Shown: one piece after another, positions 8,321 through 18,021 of the stretch
Layout: each line of letters opens with the position of its first letter
Numbering within the stretch: the stretch's first letter is position 1
Source of the DNA: Pseudomonas alkylphenolica
GTDB lineage: Bacteria > Pseudomonadota > Gammaproteobacteria > Pseudomonadales > Pseudomonadaceae
Assembly: GCF_000746525.1 (NCBI RefSeq)
Contig: NZ_CP009048.1
Location: 726,001 to 790,000 of the forward strand
Direction of reading: 5' to 3'
Length of the DNA: 64,000 nucleotides
The notes under the pieces: generated by a model
Database searches by the model: none
Told to the model about the DNA's origin: nothing
The model's input: only the letters and a program-made list of their open reading frames with translations
Program-made: the position numbers and the translations under genes

Positions 8321-10846
8321 ATGATTTCGTTACCGATCGATGCCGTACTGCCAGCCTTGCGTGAAGGCTTGAGCCTGCGCCATGAAGCGGTACTGGAAGC
8401 GCCACCCGGCGCGGGCAAGACCACCCGTGTGCCATTGGCGCTACTCAACGAGCCGTGGCTGGCAGGGCAGAGCATTCTCATGCTTGAGCCGCGCCGGCTT
8501 GCCGCCCGCGCGGCGGCCGAGCGACTGGCCAGCGAGTTGGGCGAGCAGGTCGGGCAAACGGTCGGCTACCGGATTCGGCTGGACAGCAAAGTCGGTCCCG
8601 AAACCCGGATTGAAGTGGTCACCGAAGGCATCCTCACCCGCCGTCTGCAGGCCGATCCGGCGCTGGAAGGCGTCGGGTTGCTGATTTTCGACGAATTCCA
8701 CGAACGTAGCCTCGACGCTGACCTGGCCCTGGCCCTGAGCCTCAATGGCCGTGAGCTACTGCGTGATAAGCCGCCGTTGAAGATTCTGCTGATGTCGGCA
8801 ACCCTTGAAGGCGAGCGCCTGTCGAGCTTGCTCGATGAGGCACCGGTGGTCAGCAGTGAAGGGCGTATGTACCCGGTCGATATACGCTGGGGCAGGCCGT
8901 TCCAGCCGGGCGAGTACATCGAGCCACGGGTGGTCGATTGCGTATTGCAGGCTATTGCCGACGAGTCAGGCAGCCTGCTGGTGTTTCTGCCCGGTCAGGC
9001 CGAAATCCGCCGGGTGCACCAGTCGTTGCAGGAGGCGCTGGGTGAGCGTCAGGACATTCTCTTGTGCCCATTGCACGGCGAACTGGAGCTCAATGCTCAG
9101 CGCGCGGCCATTGATGCTGCGCCGCCCGGTAAACGCAAGGTGGTGCTGGCGACCAACATTGCCGAGACCAGCCTGACCATTGATGGTGTGCGCGTGGTGA
9201 TCGATGCCGGCCTGGCGCGTGTGCCGCGCTTCGACCCGGGCAGCGGCATGACCCGCCTCGACACCCAGCGTATCTCGCGGGCCAGTGCCACCCAGCGTGC
9301 CGGTCGTGCCGGTCGCCTTGAGCCGGGGGTGTGTTATCGACTGTGGTCCGAGGCCCAGCATGAGCAGCTGGCCGCTTACGGCAGCGCCGAAATTCTTCAG
9401 GCCGACCTCGCCGGGCTGGCCTTGCAGCTGGCGCGCTGGGGTGTCACCCCGGATCAATTGCGCTGGCTTGATCAACCTCCTGCAGCTGCTTATGCACAGG
9501 CCCTGGATCTGTTGCAGCGCCTGGGGGCATTCAAGGCTGACAGTCGGGACAGCCTGAATGAGCACGGCCAGGCCATGGCCGAGTTACCCGCACACCCGCG
9601 CATCGCCCATCTGTTGTTGCGTGGTCAGGACCTGGGGCTGGCGGCCATGGCCTGTGACGTCGCTGCGCTGCTGGGCGAGCGCGATATTCTGCGCGGCGCT
9701 GGCGCCGATCTGCACAGCCGCCTGGCCTTGCTCAGCGGTGAAGCCCGCGCGAACAAAGGCGGGCAGGGTGGAGTGCAACGTGCCCGGCAACTGGCCCGGC
9801 AGTATCGTGGCTATCTGCGTGGCAAAGCGCGCTCTGCGGTTGCCGACCCCGAGCACTCCCGCTGGCTGGGTGCATTGTTGGCGCTGGCTTATCCGGACCG
9901 AGTTGCTCAGCAGCGCCGCGCCGGTGGCGCCGAGTACCGTCTGGCCAATGGTCGCGCGGCGCTGTTTGGCGAGCCCGATGCGCTGATGAAGTGTCCGTGG
10001 CTGGTGATCGCCGACCTTGGCAGTCGCCAGGGTCAGCGCGAAGAGCGCATCTATCTGGCTGCTGAGTTCGATCCTGCCTTGTTTGACGGGGTACTGGTCG
10101 AGCAGGTGCGCAGTGTCGACATCCTCGACTGGGACGAGCGTGAAAACGTATTGCGCGCCGAGCGCCAGCGCAAGGTCGGCGAGCTGGTGCTCAGCCGCGA
10201 GCCGTTGACCGGTCTGGATGCAGATGCCCGTGCGCGGGCGCTGCTTGAGTTGGTACGACGCAAGGGCCTGGAAATGCTGTCATGGACGCCCGAGCTGCGT
10301 CAGTGGCAAGCGCGGGTTGCCCTGTTGCGCCAGCTTGATCTGGCAGCCAACGGTGCAAGCGAATGGCCTGATCTAAGCGACGAGGCCCTGCTGGCAAGTC
10401 TGCCGGAGTGGCTGCAACCCTACTTGGGTAAGGTTACCCGCCTGAGCCATTTTGCCCAGCTCGACCTGTCGTCGATGCTGCGCAATCTGCTGCCCTGGCC
10501 GCTGCCGCAGCGTCTGGATGAATGGGCGCCGATGCACCTGAGCGTGCCTTCGGGGTCGAATATCCGCCTGGATTACAGCGAAACGCCGCCGATCCTCGCT
10601 GTGCGCCTGCAGGAGCTGTTCGGGCTGGCCGAAACCCCGCGTATCGCCCAGGGGCGTCAGCAAGTCCTGCTGCACCTGCTGTCGCCTGCGCGACGCCCAG
10701 TGCAGGTCACCCAGGATCTGGCCAACTTCTGGCGCAGTACCTATGCCGAGGTGAAGAAGGACCTCAAGGGCCGCTACCCGAAACACTACTGGCCGGACGA
10801 CCCGTTGATCGCCGAGGCTACGGCGCGGGCCAAGCCGCGCAAGTAG
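8321..10846 (+). CDS. hrpB: ATP-dependent helicase HrpB
   Basis: An 841-aa DEAH-type helicase, close to E. coli HrpB length. In order: Walker A APPGAGKTT (about residue 30), motif II variant DEFHERSLDADLAL (about 124), motif III MSATLE, motif V ATNIAETSLTIDGV, and motif VI QRAGRAGR (about 330). A helicase-associated region and the HrpB-specific C-terminus (KGRYPKHYWPDDPL) follow. The substrate in Gram-negatives is not established. The ATG at 8321 follows GAGGG. An upstream in-frame TTG adds only four residues and is less likely. It is divergent from the small lipoprotein gene. Confidence 0.95.
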   Translation: MISLPIDAVLPALREGLSLRHEAVLEAPPGAGKTTRVPLALLNEPWLAGQSILMLEPRRLAARAAAERLASELGEQVGQTVGYRIRLDSKVGPETRIEVVTEGILTRRLQADPALEGVGLLIFDEFHERSLDADLALALSLNGRELLRDKPPLKILLMSATLEGERLSSLLDEAPVVSSEGRMYPVDIRWGRPFQPGEYIEPRVVDCVLQAIADESGSLLVFLPGQAEIRRVHQSLQEALGERQDILLCPLHGELELNAQRAAIDAAPPGKRKVVLATNIAETSLTIDGVRVVIDAGLARVPRFDPGSGMTRLDTQRISRASATQRAGRAGRLEPGVCYRLWSEAQHEQLAAYGSAEILQADLAGLALQLARWGVTPDQLRWLDQPPAAAYAQALDLLQRLGAFKADSRDSLNEHGQAMAELPAHPRIAHLLLRGQDLGLAAMACDVAALLGERDILRGAGADLHSRLALLSGEARANKGGQGGVQRARQLARQYRGYLRGKARSAVADPEHSRWLGALLALAYPDRVAQQRRAGGAEYRLANGRAALFGEPDALMKCPWLVIADLGSRQGQREERIYLAAEFDPALFDGVLVEQVRSVDILDWDERENVLRAERQRKVGELVLSREPLTGLDADARARALLELVRRKGLEMLSWTPELRQWQARVALLRQLDLAANGASEWPDLSDEALLASLPEWLQPYLGKVTRLSHFAQLDLSSMLRNLLPWPLPQRLDEWAPMHLSVPSGSNIRLDYSETPPILAVRLQELFGLAETPRIAQGRQQVLLHLLSPARRPVQVTQDLANFWRSTYAEVKKDLKGRYPKHYWPDDPLIAEATARAKPRK

Positions 10847-10866
10847 CCATCCGGCCCTGAAACCGC

Positions 10867-11535
10867 TCAGGGTGCTGGCGGTTCCACGACCGCTTCACTG
10901 ACCAGCATGTACAGACGGAACATCACCACCGTACTGAACAGCTGCAAGAAGCCATTGGCGCTGTCGAGGGCCAGTTGCGCCAGGGGCGAAGGCTCGGGGA
11001 TCAGCATCTGGCTCAGGCCATCGATTAACCACAAAGGGGCCATTACACCGAGGATGCAGGTGAGGATTCGCCAGAAGTTGCCGGTGGTCATCTGGAAGCT
11101 TTCGCGCATGGCAGCCAGCGGCGGCAGGCCGCGCAGTACCAGCAGGTACTCGGCAAACACCAGGTTGATCATCACCCAGATCCCCGGAAGGATGAACAGT
11201 GCGGCGCCGGCCATGATCAGCAGCGAGCTGAGCATCACCATCAAGGCGAACGATGGCCACAGGCGCAGGGCCATGGCCAGCAGGTTGCGCTTGAGCGGGG
11301 TATAGCCGTTGCTGCGGGTGTCGAGGTAGAGAATCAGCGCGGCACTGTACAGTGGGTAGAACAACAGGCTGGCAAGCATGCCATAGGCCTGTGACGCGTC
11401 CTTGCCCAGCTGTTGGTAGAGCAATTGGGTGCAGAGTGCTTCGAGCACCACCAGCGGCAAACAGAGCTGGGCGATGCTCAGCAGGTGGCGGCGGAAGAAG
11501 TACAGGGAGTCACGCAGAACGCTGAGCGGATTCAT
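10867..11535 (-). CDS. YciC-family inner-membrane protein
   Basis: A 222-aa multi-spanning membrane protein with about six hydrophobic segments. It starts MNPLSVLRDSLYFFRRH, the typical amphipathic opening of the YciC (UPF0259) family. The internal block AEYLLVLRGLPPLAAMRESFQMTTGNFWRIL is also family-like. Function is unknown. I place the start at 11535; the frame stays open upstream to 11646, but those residues (rich in Arg, no homology) look untranslated. It converges on hrpB with a 20-bp gap. Confidence 0.8.
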   Translation of the reverse strand: MNPLSVLRDSLYFFRRHLLSIAQLCLPLVVLEALCTQLLYQQLGKDASQAYGMLASLLFYPLYSAALILYLDTRSNGYTPLKRNLLAMALRLWPSFALMVMLSSLLIMAGAALFILPGIWVMINLVFAEYLLVLRGLPPLAAMRESFQMTTGNFWRILTCILGVMAPLWLIDGLSQMLIPEPSPLAQLALDSANGFLQLFSTVVMFRLYMLVSEAVVEPPAP

Positions 11536-11690
11536 CGGTCGATATCGTAGTTGAAAAAAGCAGGGCGTAACTTTAGCCCAGCCAGCCCCCAACCTGAAGA
11601 AAGTTTCATCGCGCCTTGTGTTGAATCCACGGCCTTGGCACCCCATTTTCAGTGAACCTGAATTCCCCCGGCTCTTGTGTGAGGTTGCCC

Positions 11691-12425
11691 ATGAACAGTG
11701 AAGAACAAACCCTGATCGATGGCCTGTTCGGCCGACTCAGGCAAGCCGAAGACCCGGCCGTCCCCCGTGATGCCCAGGCTCAGGCGCGCATTGCCGAGCA
11801 CCTGCAGCAGCAACCGGCAGCGCCCTACTACATGGCACAGGCGATCCTGGTTCAGGAAACGGCGCTCAAACGCCTGGACGAGCAGAACAAGCAGCTGCAG
11901 GCCGAGCTGAAACAGGCCAAGGTACAAGTGGCAGCCACTACGCCGAGCAACAGTGGGGGCTTTCTTTCGAGCATCTTCGGTAGCGGCACCCGTGATTCTC
12001 AGCCGCAGTCACAAGCACCGGCCAGTACTCCGGGCGGTGGCGGCTGGCGTGAACCGTCGCGTTCGTTCAATCAGCCCGGCGCTGGCGCGCAGCAAGGTTT
12101 CAACGCAGCGCCCGCTCAGGCGCCTGCCCGTGGTGGCGCTAGCAGCTTTCTCGGCGGCGCCTTGCAGACCGCTGCCGGTGTGGCGGGCGGGGTCATGCTG
12201 GCGCAGGGCATCAGCAGCCTGTTCAACCAGCATTCACAACCCGAAGAAGTGGTCGAGGTGATCAAGGAAGAGCCCGCACCCGCCAGCGACAGCTGGGGAA
12301 GCAATGACGAGCAGCGCCTGACCGCCGACAACAGCGACTACGCCAACGATCAGGGCAGCTTCATGGACAGCGATTACAGCAGTGACGACGGCGGATTCTT
12401 CGGCGGCGACGACAGCTTCGTCTGA
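11691..12425 (+). CDS. DUF2076-domain protein
   Basis: A 244-aa protein of the DUF2076 family (periplasmic ligand-binding sensor protein in older annotation). It has an N-terminal helical segment starting MNSEEQTLIDGLF, a coiled coil (about residues 45-85: ALKRLDEQNKQLQAELKQAK), and a low-complexity Gly/Gln/Ala linker with GGFLSSIFG. One hydrophobic stretch (GGALQTAAGVAGGVMLAQGISSLF) follows, then an acidic Asp/Ser-rich tail ending in GGFFGGDDSFV. GAGG precedes the ATG at 11691. No enzymatic motif is visible. Confidence 0.8.
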   Translation: MNSEEQTLIDGLFGRLRQAEDPAVPRDAQAQARIAEHLQQQPAAPYYMAQAILVQETALKRLDEQNKQLQAELKQAKVQVAATTPSNSGGFLSSIFGSGTRDSQPQSQAPASTPGGGGWREPSRSFNQPGAGAQQGFNAAPAQAPARGGASSFLGGALQTAAGVAGGVMLAQGISSLFNQHSQPEEVVEVIKEEPAPASDSWGSNDEQRLTADNSDYANDQGSFMDSDYSSDDGGFFGGDDSFV

Positions 12426-12526
12426 GCGCGCATACCCGCACCGCCTCCAGGCTGGCATACTGGGCGCCGAAACGGCCCCGGTGTGCGGCGGCCGGCAACC
12501 GCGCCACGGCGCCATGAGGAAGAACG

Positions 12527-13006
12527 GTGAAGAAGATCGCGGTATTCGCCGATGTGCAGAACCTCTACTACACCGTGCGCCAGGCCTATGGCTGTCATTT
12601 CAATTACGCGGCGCTGTGGGCCGATATCAGCCAGCATGGGCAGATCGTCGAGGCAGTCGCCTATGCCATCGACCGCGGCGACAGCAAACAGCAGCAGTTT
12701 CAGCAGATCCTGCGCAACCTCGGTTTCACCGTCAAACTCAAACCCTACATTCAGCGCAGCGATGGCTCGGCCAAGGGCGATTGGGATGTGGGTATCACCC
12801 TGGACGTGATCGATGCCGCCGCGCGGGTCGATGAAGTGGTGCTGGCGTCCGGTGACGGTGATTTCGATCTGCTGCTTGAACGCGTCATCAGTCGCCATGG
12901 TATTGAAGCCGTCGCCTATGGTGTCCCGGGCCTTACCGCCAACTCGCTGATTCGCGCTGCCAGCCGCTATGTGCCCATCGAGGGCAGCCTGTTGCTCAGG
13001 CACTAG
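12527..13006 (+). CDS. NYN-domain (LabA/DUF88-like) protein
   Basis: A 159-aa single-domain protein of the NYN/PIN-like nuclease superfamily. It begins KKIAVFADVQNLYYTVRQ (first acidic residue in a DxxN motif), has KGDWDVGITLDVIDAA (central Asp residues) and VVLASGDGDFDLLLERV (third acidic cluster). These are the expected metal-binding Asp positions. NYN proteins are predicted RNases; the target here is unknown. It starts at a GTG preceded by AGGAAG. The exonuclease gene starts 19 bp downstream, suggesting a two-gene unit. Confidence 0.85.
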   Translation: MKKIAVFADVQNLYYTVRQAYGCHFNYAALWADISQHGQIVEAVAYAIDRGDSKQQQFQQILRNLGFTVKLKPYIQRSDGSAKGDWDVGITLDVIDAAARVDEVVLASGDGDFDLLLERVISRHGIEAVAYGVPGLTANSLIRAASRYVPIEGSLLLRH

Positions 13007-13025
13007 GTTTTACTGAGGTTTTGTT

Positions 13026-13628
13026 TTGGAACGTATTGCTGTCATCGACTTTGAAACCACCGGTATTTCGCCCGGTGCCAATTGCCGCGCTACTGAGGTG
13101 GCGGTGGTCATGCTCGAACGGGGGCGCATTGTCGACCGCTACCAGAGCCTGATGAATGCAGGTTTGCCGGTACCGGCCTTCGTTGCCTCGCTGACCGGCA
13201 TCACCACGGCCATGCTGCGTAGCGCGCCGCCTGTTGCCCGGGTGATGAACGAAGTCGCCGAGTTTGTTGGCGACACACCGATGCTGGCGCACAACGCCTC
13301 GTTCGACCAGAAGTTCTGGGATTACGAACTGGCGCAGATCGGTCGCAGCCGCAGCCAGCGCTTCGCCTGTTCGATGCTGTTGGCCCGGCGCCTGATGCCG
13401 GCGGCACCGAACCACAAGCTCGGCACCTTGACCCGTTGGGCCGGCCTGCCCGACACCGGCACCGCTCACCGGGCCATGGCCGATGCGGAAATGGCCGCCA
13501 ACCTGGCCCAGCATCTGGCCGGGCAGTTGCGTGAGCAAGGCGTCAGTGCGGTGTCCCACCAGTTGTTCTGCAGCTTGCAGAAAGTCCCGGCGGCGAAGAT
13601 CGCCGAGGCGCTGAAGACCTACCGCTAG
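13026..13628 (+). CDS. DnaQ-like 3'-5' exonuclease
   Basis: A 200-aa DEDDh exonuclease. Exo I is VIDFETTG (Asp-Glu), Exo II is LAHNASFDQKFW, and Exo III is HRAMADAEMAA (His and Asp). It resembles free-standing epsilon-like exonucleases, with a 50-residue C-terminal extension of unknown role. The start is a TTG with a weak GAGG upstream. It overlaps the convergent Lrp-type gene by 4 bp at the 3' end and probably forms an operon with the NYN gene, so both could act in nucleic-acid turnover. Confidence 0.87.
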   Translation: MERIAVIDFETTGISPGANCRATEVAVVMLERGRIVDRYQSLMNAGLPVPAFVASLTGITTAMLRSAPPVARVMNEVAEFVGDTPMLAHNASFDQKFWDYELAQIGRSRSQRFACSMLLARRLMPAAPNHKLGTLTRWAGLPDTGTAHRAMADAEMAANLAQHLAGQLREQGVSAVSHQLFCSLQKVPAAKIAEALKTYR

Positions 13629-14083
13629 GGTTTCTTGCCGTTGTGCTCGAGGTGGCCTAGCGGCAAGCGGCGCTCCACCGCGCTGGAGAGGATGATCGAG
13701 GTCTTGCTGAAGCCGAACTGGGCGACGCGATTGATCAACGCCTCCAGCTCAGGCATCGAGGCCACGGCAGCCTGCATGATCACGCAAGGGTCGCCGGTAA
13801 CCCGGTGACACTCGGTCAATTGCGGAATCTGCGAGAGCTCTTCATAGGTCTGCTGATTACCGTGGCTGGCCAGGCGCAGTTCAATCATGCACTGGATCGG
13901 CAAACCGATCTTCTCCAGATCGACCTTGGCCTGATAGCCGGTGATCACGCCGCTGGCTTCAAGCTTGGCGACCCGTTCAGCGACCGCCGGGGCAGACAAG
14001 TTAACCTTGCGGGCTAGCTCTGCAAACGAGGCGCGGCCGTTTTCCAGCAAGGCGCTGAGGAGCATTCGATCGTACTTGTCCAT
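13625..14083 (-). CDS. Lrp/AsnC-family regulator, probably of the adjacent exporter
   Basis: A 152-aa Lrp-type regulator with an N-terminal winged helix (FAELARKVNLSAPAVAERVAKLE) and a C-terminal RAM domain (CHRVTGDPCVIMQAAV). It is divergent from an EamA exporter across a 152-bp gap that contains short palindromes (CTTTCGAAAG, GTTTAAAC). Lrp-type genes next to amino-acid or drug/metabolite exporters often control them; that link is inferred from position only. Confidence 0.9.
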   Translation of the reverse strand: MDKYDRMLLSALLENGRASFAELARKVNLSAPAVAERVAKLEASGVITGYQAKVDLEKIGLPIQCMIELRLASHGNQQTYEELSQIPQLTECHRVTGDPCVIMQAAVASMPELEALINRVAQFGFSKTSIILSSAVERRLPLGHLEHNGKKP

Positions 14084-14235
14084 GGTCTTCTCGGGGCGTG
14101 TTTCGAATCAAAGGTTGATTGCCTGAATAACCGTGCTTTCGAAAGTGTACGGTTTGTTTAAACAGGTTTTGTAACTTATGTTTGCACGCGTGCCTTTCTA
14201 AACTAATCCCCCGACAATCAGAATTCGAGCCCCCC

Positions 14236-15168
14236 ATGTCTGCCTCTCGTCGCTTTCCATTGGTTTTGATCGGCGCCTTCCTCGCCTTGTACCTGGTCTG
14301 GGGCTCGACTTACCTGGTCATTCGTATCGGTGTCGAATCCTGGCCGCCGCTGCTGATGGCGGGCGTGCGCTTTGTGATTGCCGGTACGCTGTTGTACGGC
14401 TTCCTGCGCTGGCGCGGTGTGCCGGCGCCGACCTGGCCACAATGGCGTGCAGCAGGTGCGATTGGCGTGCTGTTGCTCAGCTGTGGCAACGGGGGCGTGA
14501 CGCTGGCCGAACACGCTGGCGTAGCCTCCGGGGTGGCGGCGTTGGCGGTCGCCACGGTGCCGTTGTTCACTCTGGTATTCGGCTTGTTCTGGGGGCATCG
14601 CAACACCCGCCTGGAATGGGCCGGGATCGTCCTCGGCCTGGTCGGGATTGCCATGCTTAACCTGGGGTCCAACCTGCAGGCCAGCCCTATGGGCGCCGCG
14701 TTGATCCTGTTTGCCGCCGCATCGTGGGCGTTCGGCTCGGTCTGGAGCAAAAGCCTGCCATTGCCTCAGGGGCCGATGGCCAGCGCCGCCGAGATGCTCG
14801 TGGGTGGTGCCGCCTTGCTGCTGGGCAGCGCCCTGAGTGGCGAGCGCATGACCCAGATGCCCACCGCCGCTGGTTGGGGCGCGCTGGCTTATCTGGTGTT
14901 CTTCGGCTCGATTCTGGCCTTCAGCGCCTACATGTACCTGCTCAAGCATGTGCGTCCGGCGGCGGCCACCAGCTACGCCTACGTCAACCCGGCGGTAGCG
15001 GTGCTGCTCGGCATCCTGTTTGCCGGCGAGCAGATCGGTTTCGAGGAGTGCGTGGCGATGGCGGTCATCATCGGTGCGGTGGTGTTGATCGGTCTGCCGC
15101 AGTGGCGCAAGCCGACAGCCGAGCAGGTCAAGCCACAAGCGCAGGTAGAAGGCGAGCTGTGCAAGTAA
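14236..15168 (+). CDS. EamA/DMT-family exporter, YedA-like
   Basis: A 310-aa inner-membrane transporter with ten predicted helices in two EamA repeats. The first repeat begins LALYLVWGSTYLVIRIGVESWPP; the second ends ATSYAYVNPAVAVLLGILFAGEQ. The pattern WGSTYL plus SYAYVNP is typical of the YedA subgroup. Members export amino acids or other metabolites. The start is set at the ATG at 14236. The upstream in-frame ATG at 14182 would put 18 odd residues ahead of the first helix. It is divergent from an Lrp-type regulator. Confidence 0.85.
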   Translation: MSASRRFPLVLIGAFLALYLVWGSTYLVIRIGVESWPPLLMAGVRFVIAGTLLYGFLRWRGVPAPTWPQWRAAGAIGVLLLSCGNGGVTLAEHAGVASGVAALAVATVPLFTLVFGLFWGHRNTRLEWAGIVLGLVGIAMLNLGSNLQASPMGAALILFAAASWAFGSVWSKSLPLPQGPMASAAEMLVGGAALLLGSALSGERMTQMPTAAGWGALAYLVFFGSILAFSAYMYLLKHVRPAAATSYAYVNPAVAVLLGILFAGEQIGFEECVAMAVIIGAVVLIGLPQWRKPTAEQVKPQAQVEGELCK

Positions 15169-15243
15169 CAGCGGTTTGTCAGGAAGGTGCTGGCGGAACA
15201 AGGTAAACTGCCGCCATTGCTGAATTCCCCTGACGGTACTGCC

Positions 15244-16575
15244 ATGACATTCGCCAAACTCGGCCTGATTGAACCCTTGCTGCGCGCGCTTGAGCGCCTG
15301 GACTACAACACCCCGACGCCAGTCCAGGCCCAGGCCATCCCTGCCGTGCTGGCCGGGCGCGACCTGATGGCCGCAGCCCAGACCGGTACCGGCAAGACCG
15401 CAGGCTTCGCCCTGCCGCTGTTGCAGCGCCTGACCCTGGAAGGCGCCAAGGTTGCCAGCAACTCGGTGCGCGCGCTGGTGCTGGTTCCGACCCGCGAGCT
15501 GGCCGAACAGGTGCACAGCAACATCCGTGAATACGCCGAACACCTGCCGCTGAGCACCTATGCGGTCTACGGTGGCGTCAGCATCAACCCGCAGATGATG
15601 AAACTGCGCAAGGGCATCGACCTGCTGGTGGCAACACCTGGGCGCCTGCTCGATCTGTTCCGTCAGAACGCGGTGAAATTCAATCAGCTTCAGGCGTTGG
15701 TACTCGACGAAGCTGACCGCATGCTCGACCTGGGCTTTGCCGAAGAGCTGCGTGCGGTGTATGCCGCCTTGCCGGCACGGCGGCAGACCTTGCTGTTCTC
15801 GGCGACCTTTTCCGACGAAATCCGCCAACTGGCCGCGCAGACCCTGAATGATCCGTTGAGCATCGAAGTCAGCCCGCGCAACGTCACTGCCAGCACGGTC
15901 AAGCAGTGGATCGTCCCGGTGGACAAGAAGCGCAAGCCAGAGCTATTCAGCCACCTGATGCGCAAGCAGCGCTGGAAGCAGGTGCTGGTGTTCGCCAAGA
16001 CGCGCAACGGTGTCGATCAACTGGTCGAGCGTCTGCGCGGTCAGGGCGTGAACGCCGATGGCATCCATGGCGACAAACCCCAGGCGACCCGCCAGCGTGC
16101 CCTGGACAGTTTCAAGGCGCGAGAGATCCAGATCCTCGTAGCCACCGATGTGGCGGCACGCGGCCTGGACATTGACGACCTGCCGCTGGTGGTCAACTTC
16201 GACCTGCCGATCGTGGCTGAAGACTATATCCACCGTATTGGCCGCACCGGTCGTAAAGGCAACAGCGGCGAGGCGATCTCGCTGGTGTGCGCCGATGAAG
16301 TGCAGCTGCTATCGGCTATTGAAACCCTGACCCGCAAGACCTTGCCGCGCCATGAAGAACCGGATTTCATTCCTGATCACAAGGTGCCGATGACCGATGC
16401 CAGCGGGCAGGTGCTGAAGAAGCCGAAGAAACCGAAGAAGCCCAAGGAAAGTAGCGGCAAGCGTACATTGGGTCGCTGGATGGACAGTGGCGATACGCCG
16501 GCAGCAGCGCCTGCGGCCAAACCGGTGCGCAAGGTGCCAACCTTCAATACCGGGCCGCGCAAGCGTAAGCCTTGA
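15244..16575 (+). CDS. rhlE: DEAD-box RNA helicase RhlE
   Basis: A 443-aa ATP-dependent RNA helicase. Motifs in order: Q motif (TPTPVQAQAIP), I AAQTGTGKT, Ia PTRELAEQ, Ib TPGRLLD, II LDEADRMLDLGF (DEAD), III SATF, V ATDVAARGLDID, VI HRIGRTGRKG. A Lys/Pro-rich basic tail (KKPKKPKKPKESSGKRTLG) resembles the RNA-binding tails of RhlE proteins. Members remodel ribosomal precursors and mRNA. The start at 15244 matches family N-termini (MTFAKLGL). Confidence 0.93.
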   Translation: MTFAKLGLIEPLLRALERLDYNTPTPVQAQAIPAVLAGRDLMAAAQTGTGKTAGFALPLLQRLTLEGAKVASNSVRALVLVPTRELAEQVHSNIREYAEHLPLSTYAVYGGVSINPQMMKLRKGIDLLVATPGRLLDLFRQNAVKFNQLQALVLDEADRMLDLGFAEELRAVYAALPARRQTLLFSATFSDEIRQLAAQTLNDPLSIEVSPRNVTASTVKQWIVPVDKKRKPELFSHLMRKQRWKQVLVFAKTRNGVDQLVERLRGQGVNADGIHGDKPQATRQRALDSFKAREIQILVATDVAARGLDIDDLPLVVNFDLPIVAEDYIHRIGRTGRKGNSGEAISLVCADEVQLLSAIETLTRKTLPRHEEPDFIPDHKVPMTDASGQVLKKPKKPKKPKESSGKRTLGRWMDSGDTPAAAPAAKPVRKVPTFNTGPRKRKP

Positions 16576-16582
16576 GTTAGCT

Positions 16583-16637
16583 ATCGCGGGGCAAGCCCGC
16601 TCCCACCAGGCTGGTAGGAGCGGGCTTGTCCCGCGAT
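16583..16637. repeat. Pseudomonas REP pair
   Basis: Inverted pair of REP units: ATCGCGGGGCAAGCCCGCTC followed after a short loop by its near-perfect reverse complement (one base changed, TTGTCC for TTGCCC). It lies between the ends of rhlE and the flavoprotein gene and reaches the latter's stop codon. It probably folds as a hairpin in both transcripts. Confidence 0.9.
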
Positions 16638-17872
16638 CAGTTTTTCAGCCAGTCGAGAACCCCAAGCCCCGCTTTGCGCCCACTGGCAAAACACGCCGTC
16701 AACAGATACCCCCCGGTCGGCGCCTCCCAGTCGAGCATCTCGCCGGCACAAAACACCCCCGGCAGCGCCTTGAGCATCAAACGCTGATCCATCGCCTCAA
16801 ACATAACCCCACCGGCGCTGCTGATCGCTTCATCCAGCGGGCGAGGGCGCACCAGCACAATCGGCAGGGCCTTGATTGCCTGGGCCAGTAACGCCGAGTC
16901 GGCAAAGCTCTGCGCATCGGTCAGCTCGCGCAGCAACGCCGCCTTGACCCCGTCCAGGCCCAACTGGCTGTGCAGGTGCTTGGCCATCGAACGTGAGCCG
17001 CGTGGCTTGGCCAAAGCCTTCTGAATGTTATCCACAGTGCGATTGGGCAACAGGTCGAGCAACACCGTGGCGCTGCCTGCACGGTTGATCGCTTCACGGA
17101 TCTGCGCCGACCAGGCATACACCAGGCTGCCCTCCAGCCCTTGCGCAGTGACAATGCACTCACCCAGGCGCGGCGCCTGACCTGCAAGGCTCAGGGCGAT
17201 GTTTTTCAGCGGTGCGCCAGCGAACTTGTCCTTGAGCAGATCGCTCCAGGCATGCACCTCGAATCCGCTGTTGGCGGCCTGTAACGGCGCGACCTGTACG
17301 CCTTTATCCACAAGCCAGGGCAACCAGGCTGCATCAGAACCCAGGCGTGCCCAGCTGCCGCCACCTAAGGCCAGAAGGGTGGCAGCAGGCTTGAGCGTCA
17401 GTTCGCCCTGTGGATAAGCCACACGCAAGCTGCCATCGGCATTCCAGCCAAGCCAGCGGTGACGGGTGTGGATAACTACCCCGGTATCGCGCAGGCGCTT
17501 GAGCCAGGCGCGCAGCAGCGGGGCGGCTTTCATCTCACGGGGAAAGACCCGGCCAGAGCTGCCGACAAAGGTTTCGATGCCCAGATCGTGAATCCACTGG
17601 CGCAGGGCGTCGGCGTCGAAGCCTTCGAGCAATCCGGCGATTTCAGCGCTGCGCTCGGCATAACGGGAAATGAACGCCGGGTAGGGTTCGGAATGGGTGA
17701 TGTTCATGCCACCGACCCCGGCCAGGAGGAATTTGCGTCCTACCGAAGGCATGGCGTCGTACAGATCCACCGCGACCCCGGCCTGGCCGAGCACTTCGGC
17801 GGCCATCAACCCGGCCGGCCCGCCTCCGATAATGACAACGTGTGGGCGGTGGGTGGCGGGGGTGTCGGTCAT
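16637..17872 (-). CDS. NAD(P)/FAD-dependent oxidoreductase, HI0933/YhiN-like (TIGR03862 type)
   Basis: A 411-aa flavoprotein. The dinucleotide-binding motif VIIGGGPAGLMAAEVLGQ sits near residue 12, followed by GRKFLLAGVGGMNITHS, the hallmark of the HI0933 family. The C-terminal FAD contact is GVFCAGEMLDWEAPTGGYLLTACFASGR. The reaction is unknown for the whole family. The Met at 17872 starts the protein close to the Rossmann motif; a longer frame from 17905 is less likely. Its stop lies inside the REP pair shared with rhlE. Confidence 0.88.
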   Translation of the reverse strand: MTDTPATHRPHVVIIGGGPAGLMAAEVLGQAGVAVDLYDAMPSVGRKFLLAGVGGMNITHSEPYPAFISRYAERSAEIAGLLEGFDADALRQWIHDLGIETFVGSSGRVFPREMKAAPLLRAWLKRLRDTGVVIHTRHRWLGWNADGSLRVAYPQGELTLKPAATLLALGGGSWARLGSDAAWLPWLVDKGVQVAPLQAANSGFEVHAWSDLLKDKFAGAPLKNIALSLAGQAPRLGECIVTAQGLEGSLVYAWSAQIREAINRAGSATVLLDLLPNRTVDNIQKALAKPRGSRSMAKHLHSQLGLDGVKAALLRELTDAQSFADSALLAQAIKALPIVLVRPRPLDEAISSAGGVMFEAMDQRLMLKALPGVFCAGEMLDWEAPTGGYLLTACFASGRKAGLGVLDWLKN

Positions 17873-18021
17873 GGTCGGCTGCAAGCTGGGAAAAAGAGCC
17901 GGCATTCTACCTCAGCGCGGCAGGCGGAAACACTGAGCAAAAAATGTACAGCCGCTTCAAACCCATACGGGCAAAGGGCTGCAGTGGCTTTCGCGCAGGT
18001 TATCCACAGGCGGTTCCACAG

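Noticed and set aside
14218..15828. 536-codon frame antisense to the EamA exporter and rhlE
   Set aside because: His/Gln/Arg-rich shadow crossing two well-supported genes.
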